A stretch of 64,000 bases of DNA from an uncultured Mollicutes bacterium. Lineage in GTDB: Bacteria > Bacillota_I > Bacilli_A > RFN20 > CAG-826. The stretch is from positions 62,001 to 126,000 of the forward strand of contig UQFY01000002.1 in NCBI GenBank assembly GCA_900540385.1, given 5' to 3'. The notes beneath the pieces are model-generated. The model made no database searches. It saw only the letters and a program-made list of their open reading frames with translations, and was not told where the DNA came from. The position numbers and the translations under genes were made by a program. Positions within the stretch are counted from its first letter, which is position 1, and every line of letters begins with the position of its first letter. This document shows, one piece after another, positions 16,859 to 25,226 of this stretch.

Positions 16859-16866
16859 AACGCTAA

Positions 16867-16894
16867 ATCATAGTTGAAATAAGGTGTTTTGCAA
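16867..16894 (-). promoter_or_regulatory. Promoter of the phosphodiesterase-like gene
   Basis: Minus strand TTGCAA (16889-16894), 16-nt spacer, TATGAT (16867-16872), 8 nt before the ATG, predicting a leaderless or very short-leader mRNA. Confidence 0.55.
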
Positions 16895-16907
16895 GGGGAA
16901 GAGAACT

Positions 16908-17468
16908 TTATTTCAAAAAAGCAGCGATTTTAGCACGTAAAAGATCCGGTTTATTTTTCTTTGAAGAAAGCAATACATCCATTCCGGCATATCTTTTTTT
17001 CGCCAAAGCGATATCCGATTGTTTGGCTAGATCAGATTTCGTTAGAACAAGAAGAGTTGGTACTCCTTCTTCTTTTAAGTGCTCGAGCAACATTTCGTCT
17101 TCTTCCGATGGTTCTCTTCGAGAGTCGATAAGAAAGATGCAGCCTTTTAATAAAGGGTTTTGGAAATAATCTTCCATCATCTCGCCGAAAGAAACGTCTT
17201 CTTTACTGCCATAAGAGGTAAAACCATACCCAGGGGAATCTACCAAATAGAAAGAGTTATCGATTAAAAAATAATTTAAATAACGGGTTTTCCCTGCATT
17301 TTTGGAAGAAAAAGCAATCTTTTGTCCCGTTAAAGTATTGATTAAAGAAGATTTCCCGACGTTTGACTTTCCAACAAAGACGATTTCTTTGAGATTGTCT
17401 TTGGGGCGAAAGCTCTTATTTGGAGCTGAGAGAATATATTTTGCGTTTTGAAATTTAATGATAGCCAT
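16908..17468 (-). CDS. engB: Ribosome biogenesis GTPase EngB/YsxC
   Basis: Small essential GTPase for 50S assembly. The 186 residues from MAIIKFQNAKYI have P-loop GKSNVGKSS at 33-41, switch II DSPGYGFTSYG and the G4 motif TKSD. Its position right after lon is classical for Bacillota. The start is set at ATG 17468 because TATAAT sits 6 nt upstream; the track-length reading starts two codons earlier at TTG. Engb thus seems to have its own leaderless transcript besides any read-through from lon. Confidence 0.95.
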   Translation of the reverse strand: MAIIKFQNAKYILSAPNKSFRPKDNLKEIVFVGKSNVGKSSLINTLTGQKIAFSSKNAGKTRYLNYFLIDNSFYLVDSPGYGFTSYGSKEDVSFGEMMEDYFQNPLLKGCIFLIDSRREPSEEDEMLLEHLKEEGVPTLLVLTKSDLAKQSDIALAKKRYAGMDVLLSSKKNKPDLLRAKIAAFLK

Positions 17469-17474
17469 AAGCAA

Positions 17475-17480
17475 ATTATA
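17475..17480 (-). promoter_or_regulatory. engB -10 element
   Basis: TATAAT on the minus strand, 6 nt before the engB ATG. I see no good -35 at 16-18 nt. Confidence 0.45.
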
Positions 17481-17525
17481 GCAAAAAGAAAAGAGAAACC
17501 CCTATGCGGAATTTCTCTTTTTCCT

Positions 17526-19880
17526 TTACGCTTTGTTGTTTTCCGTTTCAAAGACAAATGGTAAGGCGTCATCGACACATTTCATAAAATGAATCGTGAG
17601 ACCTTTCTTGACTTCTTCTGGAAGTTCATCAACGTCTTTTTTATTCTCCTCAGGAACCAAAATCGTTTTAATTCCACTACGGAGAGCAGCAAGGGATTTC
17701 TCCCTTAAGCCACCAATCGGCAGAGCTTTGCCACGTAGTGTAACCTCGCCTGTCATCGCTACGTTATTGTTAACTGGCTTTCCAGAAAGCGACGAGATAA
17801 TGGCGCAAGTAATAGCAATACCAGCACTTGGGCCGTCTTTTGGCACAGCTCCTTCAGGGAAATGAAGGTGAATGTCGTTCTTTTCAAACATTTCTTCCGG
17901 GATGCCATATTTGGTAGCGTTCGCACGGACGTAATCAAGAGCGATCATGCAGCTTTCCTTCATGATATCCTTAAGGTTACCCGTTAAGACAAGTTGGCCT
18001 TTACCATGGAAATGAGTCGCTTCAATTGGCAAGATATCTCCACCAAATTCGGTATAGGCTAAGCCAGTAACCACGCCAATTTGAGGTTCTTTCTCTTTCT
18101 TCGTGTCTTCAAAAATCTCCACGCCAAGGTATTTTTTCACTTGTTCGGCATCGACTTTGATCGGGCGAGGAAGGGATGGATTCTTAATTAACTCAACGAT
18201 GGCTTTCCTGCAACAAGAAGCCACAAGCCTTTCGAGTTCACGGACACCCGCTTCACGAGTATAGAATTCGATCATTTCGCGGATTCCTTCTTCGGTGAAA
18301 ATGATGTCTCCTTCTTTTAAACCGTTCGCTTTCATTTGCTTTTGGATTAAGAAATCCGCAGCGATTTTTAGCTTTTCAATCTCGATATAAGAAGGAACTT
18401 CGATTAATTCCAAACGATCTCTTAATGGAGCTGGGACGTTCTCAAGGTAGTTTGCTGTAGCAATAAAGAGAACGTTAGAGAGATCATATGGTTCTTCAAG
18501 AAAGTTATCATTGAAGGCGAAATTTTGTTCTGGATCAAGTACTTCAAGAAGAGCGCTAGATGGATCTCCACGATAATTCGCTCCACCAACTTTATCGATT
18601 TCATCGAGTAAAAAGACTGGATTTACGGTGCCAGCGCGAGTCATTCCTTGAATGATTCTTCCAGGAAGAGCGCCAACATAGGTTCTTCTGTGTCCACGAA
18701 TTTCCGCTTCATCGGAAACACCGCCAAGGGAACATTTATAGAATTTTCTTCCTAAAGCTTGGGCAATAGACTTCGCAAGGGAAGTTTTACCGCATCCTGG
18801 CGGGCCAAAAAAGCAAAGGATAGGAGCTTTTAAAGTGCCTGTCGCTTGCTTGACAGCAAGATATTCGATGATTCTCTTTTTGACTTTCTCAAGACCAAAA
18901 TGGTTCTCATCTAAAATCTTTTGAACGTTACTCAAATCATCATTATCTTCCGTTCTTTGGAACCAGGGAACATTAATTAAGGTTTGAATGTAATTCAAGA
19001 TCAAGGAACTTTCAAGAGAGCCGTCTGGCATCATTTCCATACGGTGAAGCTCATTCTTAATCTTTGCTTTGACATTTTCCGGATATGGGTTCTTTTCAAG
19101 TTTTGCCTTGATAGCATCCACATCATTGACACCAGCGCCCTCACCAAGTTCATCCTTGATGGCTTTCATTTTTTCGCGAAGGAAATACTCTTTTTGAGAT
19201 TTTTCTGCTCTTTCACGAACGGTCTCATCGAGTTTTTGCTCGATTTGGGTGATTTGTTTTTGCTCATCTAAAAGACGAAGCAAAATCTTTAAACGCTCAT
19301 TGGTGTTTTTTTCAGCAAGAAGAGCGACTTTATCGGCAACGCGGAAATCTAAATATTGGGCAATCGTATCCACGACATTTCCAACAGAATCGCCGTTTTG
19401 CAAAGATGTTAACGTGTTTTTGACCACGTTAGGATTCATAAAGTTCGATGTCGTAAGAGATTGAGAAAGCTTTGCGATAAGCTGAAGTTCCTCATTCGCA
19501 TCCCCTTCTTCATCCTCAAGAATGCTTCCATCGGCAATATAGCTTCCTTTTTCGAAACGAATGTTAGAAAGAAGAACTCTTCTTGATCCGATTAAACGAA
19601 CCTTGATGCTGCCATCTTTCTCATTGCTATAGACAATGCGGCATAATGTCGCTGTTTCAAAGACGTCATCAGGGATTTTGATATCATCTTTATCCGCTTC
19701 TTTTTGGCAACCAACGAAGAGAAGGCTATTCGAATTTGCCTTTGCTTGGCGGATTGCTTCCATGGAGTATGGACGGCCCGCATCTACGGCTTCGTTCATA
19801 TTCGGATATACGACCAAACCTTTTGTAATCAGGAAAGGGAGAGTTAACGGTTGTTTTTCATTGGGAGTTTTATCTTCCAT
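17526..19880 (-). CDS. lon: ATP-dependent protease Lon
   Basis: Cytoplasmic quality-control protease. The 784 residues are full length: LON substrate domain (about 10-205), central coiled coil, AAA+ module with Walker A GPPGCGKT at 359-366 and FLLDEIDK, then the C-terminal serine protease with Ser685 in DGPSAGIAI and Lys728 in GGLREKS forming the dyad. AAGGAGGT lies before the ATG. A CIRCE operator overlaps its promoter, so it should be in the HrcA heat-shock regulon. tig lies upstream behind a terminator; engB follows. Confidence 0.97.
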   Translation of the reverse strand: MEDKTPNEKQPLTLPFLITKGLVVYPNMNEAVDAGRPYSMEAIRQAKANSNSLLFVGCQKEADKDDIKIPDDVFETATLCRIVYSNEKDGSIKVRLIGSRRVLLSNIRFEKGSYIADGSILEDEEGDANEELQLIAKLSQSLTTSNFMNPNVVKNTLTSLQNGDSVGNVVDTIAQYLDFRVADKVALLAEKNTNERLKILLRLLDEQKQITQIEQKLDETVRERAEKSQKEYFLREKMKAIKDELGEGAGVNDVDAIKAKLEKNPYPENVKAKIKNELHRMEMMPDGSLESSLILNYIQTLINVPWFQRTEDNDDLSNVQKILDENHFGLEKVKKRIIEYLAVKQATGTLKAPILCFFGPPGCGKTSLAKSIAQALGRKFYKCSLGGVSDEAEIRGHRRTYVGALPGRIIQGMTRAGTVNPVFLLDEIDKVGGANYRGDPSSALLEVLDPEQNFAFNDNFLEEPYDLSNVLFIATANYLENVPAPLRDRLELIEVPSYIEIEKLKIAADFLIQKQMKANGLKEGDIIFTEEGIREMIEFYTREAGVRELERLVASCCRKAIVELIKNPSLPRPIKVDAEQVKKYLGVEIFEDTKKEKEPQIGVVTGLAYTEFGGDILPIEATHFHGKGQLVLTGNLKDIMKESCMIALDYVRANATKYGIPEEMFEKNDIHLHFPEGAVPKDGPSAGIAITCAIISSLSGKPVNNNVAMTGEVTLRGKALPIGGLREKSLAALRSGIKTILVPEENKKDVDELPEEVKKGLTIHFMKCVDDALPFVFETENNKA

Positions 19881-19907
19881 TTTTCATACCTCCTTTTTGC
19901 AATGATA

Positions 19908-19935
19908 ATTATAGGATTCCTTTTAGCACTGTCAA
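19908..19935 (-). promoter_or_regulatory. lon promoter
   Basis: Minus strand TTGACA (19930-19935), 16-nt spacer, TATAAT (19908-19913). The -35 lies inside the CIRCE element. Confidence 0.75.
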
Positions 19936-19949
19936 ATGTTAAGTGCTAA
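19923..19949. promoter_or_regulatory. CIRCE operator (HrcA site) upstream of lon
   Basis: TTAGCACTG, 9-nt spacer, AAGTGCTAA: the arms match 8 of 9 positions of the consensus TTAGCACTC-N9-GAGTGCTAA, with one unpaired inner position on each side. It overlaps the -35 hexamer, the classic position for HrcA repression. Confidence 0.88.
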
Positions 19950-19951
19950 TT

Positions 19952-19985
19952 TAATAAAAATAAGGCAGAATTTCTTCCGCCTTAT
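19952..19985 (-). terminator. Intrinsic terminator after tig
   Basis: Minus strand stem ATAAGGC / GCCTTAT extended by GAA/TTC past one mismatch, with a short loop and a following T-rich run, just upstream of the lon CIRCE site. Confidence 0.75.
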
Positions 19986-20006
19986 CCATTTTTTATTTTT
20001 AAGAGA

Positions 20007-21428
20007 TTATTTCTCTTCTGCTTTTTTAGCAGGAGCCTTCTTGGCTGTTGCAGTTTTCTTTGCAGGAGCCTTCTTAGGAGCTGCTTCTTTTTCTTCGGCT
20101 TTTGGAGCTTCTTCCTTTAATTCGGTCGCCCCTTCTTTTTTGGCAGCGCTATTCATGATGAACTCACGAACTTTACGATCGGTGATTTGGCCGCGGAAAT
20201 CTTCTAAGTTCTTGTTGATGATGTTTCTCACATCTTCTTCTTTCATCTTATATTGCTCAGCCATCTTTTTGATTTCGGCATCGACATCTGCATCAGTAGC
20301 GGTCAAATTTTCTTTGACTCCGATTTCGTGAAGAACTAAGAAATTCTTGATGTTATTTTCGGCATTAACGTGATAGGTCTTGTGAAGATCTTCCGCTTTA
20401 GCACCGGTGATTTCTAAGTATTGTTCAAAGGTTAAACCATTGGATTCAATCTGTTTTTTGAGATTTTCTTCCATTTGGTGAGCTTCGTTTTCGATTACGG
20501 CTGGATCAATCACAAAGGTAGAATTCTTGATGATTTCACCAACGAGTTCATTATAGAAAGCATTCTCGGATTCTTGGACTTTTTGAGCAAGAAGGGTCTT
20601 CTTCTCATAATCTTTTAAGCCATCAACGGTGGCAACGTCTTTAATGGCAAGATCCTTAACGGCTTCATCATTAAGTTCAGGGATTTGTTTTTCCTTGACT
20701 TCGTGCATGGTGATTTTGAAGGTTGCTTCTTTGCCAGCGAGTTCTTTGACATAGTTTTCCGGGAAGGTGACTTTGATTTCTTTCTTATCACCATCTTTCA
20801 TGCCAACGAGTTGTTCTTCGAAGCCTGGGATGAATTGGTGGGAACCAAGTTCAAGGCTGTAGTTATTGGCTTGTCCGCCATCGAATGGAGAAAGTTTGCC
20901 GTTTTCATCAGCAAGATATCCATCGAAATCGATGAGGGTGGTGTCACCCGTTTGAGCAGGACGTTCGGTAACGACTAATTCAGCATTGTCCTTTAAAAGG
21001 TTATCAATGGCTTTGTTCACTTCTTCATCGGTAACTTTTGGAGCGACCTTGACGGCCTTTAAGCCTTTATATTCACCAAGAGTGACTTCTGGGAGAAGAA
21101 CGATGGTGTAAACCAATTCCAATTCGTCTTTGGAAAGTTTGGTAACGTTCACTTGTGGACGATACATTGGTTGAAGTTTTTCTTCGGTGATTAAGTTTGC
21201 GAAGACTGGTGTCAAGACATCATCAATAGCTTCATTCCAAACGGCTTCTTGGTTGATTCTTTCTTCAATGAGCTTACGTGGGGCTTTTCCTGGGCGGAAG
21301 CCTGGGACGTTCACTTTGCTCGCGGTCTTTTTGAATGCTTTTTCTTGAGCATTTGCCCAAAGTTCTTTGTCGACGTCAGCGACTAATTTGACGCGGCTTG
21401 GGCTGATTTTTTCAACTGTGTGTTTCAT
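20007..21428 (-). CDS. tig: Trigger factor with Lys/Ala/Pro-rich tail
   Basis: Ribosome-bound chaperone with peptidyl-prolyl isomerase activity. Residues 1-429 show the N-terminal ribosome-binding domain with the signature FRPGKAPRKLIEER (about 43-56), the FKBP-like PPIase with GDTTLIDFDGYLADENGK, LGSHQFIPGFEEQLVGMK and the C-terminal helical cradle. The last 44 residues (430-473) are an unusual tail rich in Lys, Ala, Pro and Glu with PAKKT/PAKKA repeats, reminiscent of histone-H1-like tails and absent from most trigger factors (about 430 residues). It is monocistronic between its own promoter and a terminator. Confidence 0.95.
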   Translation of the reverse strand: MKHTVEKISPSRVKLVADVDKELWANAQEKAFKKTASKVNVPGFRPGKAPRKLIEERINQEAVWNEAIDDVLTPVFANLITEEKLQPMYRPQVNVTKLSKDELELVYTIVLLPEVTLGEYKGLKAVKVAPKVTDEEVNKAIDNLLKDNAELVVTERPAQTGDTTLIDFDGYLADENGKLSPFDGGQANNYSLELGSHQFIPGFEEQLVGMKDGDKKEIKVTFPENYVKELAGKEATFKITMHEVKEKQIPELNDEAVKDLAIKDVATVDGLKDYEKKTLLAQKVQESENAFYNELVGEIIKNSTFVIDPAVIENEAHQMEENLKKQIESNGLTFEQYLEITGAKAEDLHKTYHVNAENNIKNFLVLHEIGVKENLTATDADVDAEIKKMAEQYKMKEEDVRNIINKNLEDFRGQITDRKVREFIMNSAAKKEGATELKEEAPKAEEKEAAPKKAPAKKTATAKKAPAKKAEEK

Positions 21429-21472
21429 GTAATTGAATACCTCAATCTATTTTGCTAATCGCAACGTGCTCT

Positions 21473-21501
21473 AGTTTACCCTATCTTTAGATACTTTCCA
21501 A
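21473..21501 (-). promoter_or_regulatory. tig promoter
   Basis: Minus strand TTGGAA (21496-21501), 17-nt spacer, TAAACT (21473-21478). GAGGT lies about 12 nt before the tig ATG. Confidence 0.5.
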
Positions 21502-21535
21502 ACGAAAAACGCTAAAAAGGTGAAAAAGTAATGTT

Positions 21536-22465
21536 TTAGACTTTCATCTGTTCCGCTTTTTTGAGCACGGAGGAGATGTCTTCCTTCACTAATTCCACTT
21601 TCTCTTTTTGGAGAAAATTGTCTTTTAAAAACGTTTCTTCATCAAAGGCGGATTGAAGATATTCGTATGATAAAATGACGAAACACGCAAAGAGATTTTC
21701 CAAAGAATATTTATCAAATATGGAAAGAGGATATAACTCAAACATATAGTTGTTTAGCAAGGTTGTTGCAATATGGAACAAAGAGGGATCTTTCATTTCT
21801 TTTTGTAACATGCTAACTAATGTTTTTGCCTTTTCTTCTTCAAATGGCAAAAGAGTTTTGCAAGGAATCATATGGAAACTTTCTCCGTTTTTCTCGAAAG
21901 ATACTTCCAAGGGATAATTTGCTTTCACTAGCAACATAAAGCCGTATGTTTTGACGATATTTGATGTAGACGTTTTTAACATTTCTAACAAGCTATCCGC
22001 ATAAAAAATCGTCTTCGCGTCATTGAAAGAAGATAACAAGGACATTGCTTCATAAGTGTCTTTTGGATGTAAAAGAGTTTCTCTAACATCTTCTTCGGAA
22101 TAATTTTTCTTTAAGGAAGACTGTCTTTCGTTATAACGGATCCTTTGGGGCAAAGAACGTAGATATTCCTCCACTTCTTGAGAAACGTAAGGCAAGGAAG
22201 AAAAATATTTTTCATCTTCATAGGCTTCATCGAATTCTTCGAGAAGAAAACGTAACTCAAAATTAGCTTTCAAACATTTTAAGGGAGAGTCTTGCCAAAG
22301 AATTTCTTTGTTCTTTTCAACGATTTCCATGGCTTCTTTCGGCTTTCCTAAGCCTAAATAAGCGGAAACTCTACAAAAGAGTGAGGAGGAATCTTTGCTT
22401 CCTTCACTTAAATCCAAGACTAATTGATATTCTTTTCTATCAAGTAACGTTACTAAATTATCCAT
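21536..22465 (-). CDS. Uncharacterised TPR-like protein (possibly DUF3196)
   Basis: Not firmly recognised. The 309 residues from MDNLVTLLDRKEYQ are almost wholly helical and begin with tetratricopeptide-like helices (LVLDLSEGSKDSSSLFCRVSAYLGLGKPKEAMEIV), followed by an acidic helical body. No membrane segment or signal is seen. The N-terminal pattern resembles the Mollicutes family DUF3196, but this is from memory and unverified. The start was set at ATG 22465 because TAAAAT lies 7 nt upstream; the longer reading would cross the promoter. It is divergent from the lipoprotein gene, with 70 bp between the starts. Confidence 0.6.
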   Translation of the reverse strand: MDNLVTLLDRKEYQLVLDLSEGSKDSSSLFCRVSAYLGLGKPKEAMEIVEKNKEILWQDSPLKCLKANFELRFLLEEFDEAYEDEKYFSSLPYVSQEVEEYLRSLPQRIRYNERQSSLKKNYSEEDVRETLLHPKDTYEAMSLLSSFNDAKTIFYADSLLEMLKTSTSNIVKTYGFMLLVKANYPLEVSFEKNGESFHMIPCKTLLPFEEEKAKTLVSMLQKEMKDPSLFHIATTLLNNYMFELYPLSIFDKYSLENLFACFVILSYEYLQSAFDEETFLKDNFLQKEKVELVKEDISSVLKKAEQMKV

Positions 22466-22472
22466 AGTGAAC

Positions 22473-22528
22473 ATTTTAACCTTTCTAAAGAAAGGGAAAA
22501 AGACAAACGAAGGCAAAACGTTTAAAAT
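22473..22528. promoter_or_regulatory. Divergent promoter pair between the TPR-like and lipoprotein genes
   Basis: Minus -10 TAAAAT at 22473-22478 is 7 nt from the ATG at 22465. Plus -10 TAAAAT at 22523-22528 is 7 nt from the ATG at 22536. The two cores are only 44 bp apart, so they must share the DNA between them for -35 contacts. Confidence 0.55.
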
Positions 22529-22535
22529 ACTTTCG

Positions 22536-23279
22536 ATGAAAAAAAGCGTCTTTCTCTTATTTCCTTTGCTGATGCCTCTCTCTTCTTGTCAAAAAGAAGA
22601 AAAAGAAACGACCTATGATGAGGCTTTAAGCATGCTTAAGAAAATCGATAGAGAGATTAACTATACCCCTCTTACGAATATTCCAAAGAGCTACACTTTA
22701 AAAGAAACCCTTTCTTCCTATCAAGATGAAGACAAGCTGATTCAAGATGTAACCATCGATCGTGAAATTGATCAAAATAGCCATTATTCTTTCGTTAGAA
22801 TCAAAGGAAAATACGGCGCTAAGCTTTATTTCCGTGAGAATTGGACCTATGTTAGCCAAGATAAGAACGTAACTTGCAATTATTTAAATTATGAGGAAGA
22901 TGGCAAACTCATTAACAAACGTTATCGCGAAGAAACGAAACGAAATCTGAAAAGCTGGGAAAACTTTGCTTCGAAAGATATCGAGGAGATGCAACGTCTT
23001 TATGCTCAAATGGCAAAAGAATTCTATGTTTCGATTGCCTCGATGAATGAAAAAATCACCTCGGGAGAATATTATTCAGATTCGGTAGGTTCTTTGAAAG
23101 TTTCCGTGAGCAATGAAAAAGAACGCTATTCTTGCGAATTTCAAAACTATTGGTTTGCAAACGGATATAGCGAAAATAAAGAAAAAGAGACGTTTTATGG
23201 TGCAAGCGTCTCTTGGAATCGTTGTGATATTTCTATGCCTAATTTGGATTTCTATCCTCTTTCGAAGAAGATTTCCTGA
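22536..23279 (+). CDS. Uncharacterised lipoprotein
   Basis: 247 residues with a lipoprotein signal peptide, MKKSVFLLFPLLMPLSSC, the lipobox being LSSC with Cys18. The mature part is charged, mixed alpha/beta, with many aromatic residues (YFRENWTYV, FQNYWFANGY), and I do not recognise it. It should be lipidated by Lgt, cut by LspA (present at 32936-33556) and anchored on the outer face of the membrane. The start is ATG 22536, not the upstream reading from 22467. Its 3' end overlaps the convergent HAD gene by 28 bp. Confidence 0.7.
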   Translation: MKKSVFLLFPLLMPLSSCQKEEKETTYDEALSMLKKIDREINYTPLTNIPKSYTLKETLSSYQDEDKLIQDVTIDREIDQNSHYSFVRIKGKYGAKLYFRENWTYVSQDKNVTCNYLNYEEDGKLINKRYREETKRNLKSWENFASKDIEEMQRLYAQMAKEFYVSIASMNEKITSGEYYSDSVGSLKVSVSNEKERYSCEFQNYWFANGYSENKEKETFYGASVSWNRCDISMPNLDFYPLSKKIS

Positions 23280-23896
23280 ACCAAGCTAGGCAAAGAAGAG
23301 AAATCTTTCATCTCTTTGTCTGGATTTTTTGCTTTTCCAAAGCCATATCCTGCATGGATGAAATAGAAAGATGCTTTTCTCGAGGATAACTCATCTCCTA
23401 AAGTATCTCCAACGTAGATACATTCCTCAAGATAATTACGTTCTTGAAGAGCTTTCATCGTGACTTCTTTTGGAGCAAAGGTATCTCCCCAGCAAAGATA
23501 ATCATCAAAGCAAGAAGAAAGGGAAGTTCCTTGAAGGAAAGCCTCGATGTATCCTTTTTGAGCGTTGCTGACAATATATAAAGGATATAGGGAATGGAGC
23601 TTCTCTAATGTTTCTTTCACATGGGGATATAACTTTCCCGGATGAGAAAGAAGATAGATATTCTCTTTTTCCATGCATTCGTTCAACAAAGGAAGGATTT
23701 CTTCCTCCGCCAAAGAAGGCCAAAGTTTCTTCCCAAGTTCTAGCATAGGAAGGCCCATTGCCCCCTTCATTTGTTCCAAAGTGATAAGATAACGGCCTTT
23801 TTGGTAATTGTTTAAAACCTCATTCCAAGAAGAAACCACTTCTTGAGAAGAATCCCACAAGGTGCCGTCTAAATCAAAGACAATCCCTCGTTTCAT
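23252..23896 (-). CDS. HAD-superfamily phosphatase (phosphoglycolate phosphatase-like)
   Basis: Hydrolase of small phosphate esters. The 214 residues have motif I VFDLDGTLWDS near the N-terminus, motif II YIVSNAQ and motif IV YVGDTLGDELSS, with a helical cap between. This is the beta-phosphoglucomutase/Gph type. The exact substrate cannot be told. The start is taken at ATG 23896, one nucleotide after the upstream gene's stop; ATG 23911 within that gene is an alternative. It is last in the SPFH-zinc-ribbon-HAD transcript and overlaps the convergent lipoprotein gene tail to tail. Confidence 0.85.
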   Translation of the reverse strand: MKRGIVFDLDGTLWDSSQEVVSSWNEVLNNYQKGRYLITLEQMKGAMGLPMLELGKKLWPSLAEEEILPLLNECMEKENIYLLSHPGKLYPHVKETLEKLHSLYPLYIVSNAQKGYIEAFLQGTSLSSCFDDYLCWGDTFAPKEVTMKALQERNYLEECIYVGDTLGDELSSRKASFYFIHAGYGFGKAKNPDKEMKDFSSLPSLVQEIFFERG

Positions 23897-23897
23897 T

Positions 23898-25223
23898 TTA
23901 TTTTTTTCCATTTCTGTCAGAAGAGTTGCTTATCTTAACACGAGTTCTCGTGGTATAAAGGTAGGCATCTTTCCTTTTATATACGTCCATGCTTCCTTGA
24001 CGATAATAAGTTTTCGCGCCTTTTTGAAGTTTGACCGGTTTTAAGGCTCTACGATGATATTCGCAGAAAATAAGTCCTGGTATCCAGCCAAAGAAAAAGG
24101 AAGCAAAGATAATAAGCGTCCAATTCGTGACTACTGCTCCATCCGAAACGGCGAATAGATACATCAAAAGGCCAATAACAGCAGCCGTAAGCACATAGAA
24201 AAGCGCGAAGAAAGTGGCATATTTCCCTGCTGAGCAAGGCAAATTTCCAACAATCTTTCCCGTTTGAGCATTCATACTAAAGGTGAACTTTTTATCTTTC
24301 CACTTGGAATTTAAAATCCAAACAGGGAACAAAACATAACGCGCTTCAGCATTCTCAAGATTTAAAGAAGTAGAATCCACCCGAACACTCGTATATGTGT
24401 TGATGGTTTCACGGAATTTATCCGCCGTGCCTTCACGGAATCTTTGATTGGCTCTTATTGCGCAATCATCTTTGGAAACATCGTATTTATCGGATAAATA
24501 ACCAGCTAAATAAACTGGGGTGAATTCTTTCATTCCTTCATAATCAAAAGGCTCGATTGATTCCATGAGCTCATCTGGCATTGATTGAGAAGCATCGACT
24601 GGAACATGATCAAATCCAGCTTTCCCATCGATCATAATGCGATAATGAGAGACTTCGGTGACTTGATAATCACCAGAGACATAACTACGAGAACGTTCTG
24701 CGTTAAAGAAGACCTTTCCCACGACGTCGGCGTTATAAATCCAAAATGGTTCGTATATGCCTTTTACGTTTTCGATTTTGTTTTCGCTCCTAAAAATCTT
24801 TGGCAAGAAGAATTTGCTCTTCAAGTAACGGCTCATTATCTCTTTTGTTGAGGCTTTGTCGTATTTAAAAGGTATGACGAGGTCTGGTTTTAAAGCGCCG
24901 CAAAGTCTTCCTTTCAAAATGACAGGAGATTCACAGAATGGGCACGTTGTTGCTGAAACGTTTTCGTCTCCAACAATTTCGGCTCCGCAAGAATCGCAAT
25001 GGTAAACATTCATCGAAGAGGCTTCTTCGGAAGAAAATTCACTCGTTACGGTTTTCCAGTTTAATTCATCCCCTTTTGCGTTCTCTAAATCTTCCTTAAA
25101 GGAGTCGATTGCTTCGGCATCAAATTCCGTTTTGCATTGAGGGCAAACGACCTTTTGAGTTGAAGAATCGAACTTTAAAGAACCCCCGCAATTGGGGCAC
25201 TTATACTCAATGACGTTAGACAT
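23898..25223 (-). CDS. Zinc-ribbon membrane protein (YdjG-like, TFIIB-type zinc ribbon)
   Basis: 441 residues. Two N-terminal zinc ribbons, CPNC/CPQC at 9-30 and CDSC/CPFC at about 75-98, are followed by a soluble mixed region and two closely spaced membrane helices (about 345-367 and 375-397), then a basic cytoplasmic tail. In B. subtilis, YdjG of the pspA-ydjGHI operon has a similar make-up and works with the SPFH protein YdjI in a membrane-stress system. The SPFH gene lies 3 nt upstream here, so the same pairing is likely. No pspA gene is seen in the window. Confidence 0.72.
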   Translation of the reverse strand: MSNVIEYKCPNCGGSLKFDSSTQKVVCPQCKTEFDAEAIDSFKEDLENAKGDELNWKTVTSEFSSEEASSMNVYHCDSCGAEIVGDENVSATTCPFCESPVILKGRLCGALKPDLVIPFKYDKASTKEIMSRYLKSKFFLPKIFRSENKIENVKGIYEPFWIYNADVVGKVFFNAERSRSYVSGDYQVTEVSHYRIMIDGKAGFDHVPVDASQSMPDELMESIEPFDYEGMKEFTPVYLAGYLSDKYDVSKDDCAIRANQRFREGTADKFRETINTYTSVRVDSTSLNLENAEARYVLFPVWILNSKWKDKKFTFSMNAQTGKIVGNLPCSAGKYATFFALFYVLTAAVIGLLMYLFAVSDGAVVTNWTLIIFASFFFGWIPGLIFCEYHRRALKPVKLQKGAKTYYRQGSMDVYKRKDAYLYTTRTRVKISNSSDRNGKK

Positions 25224-25226
25224 AAA

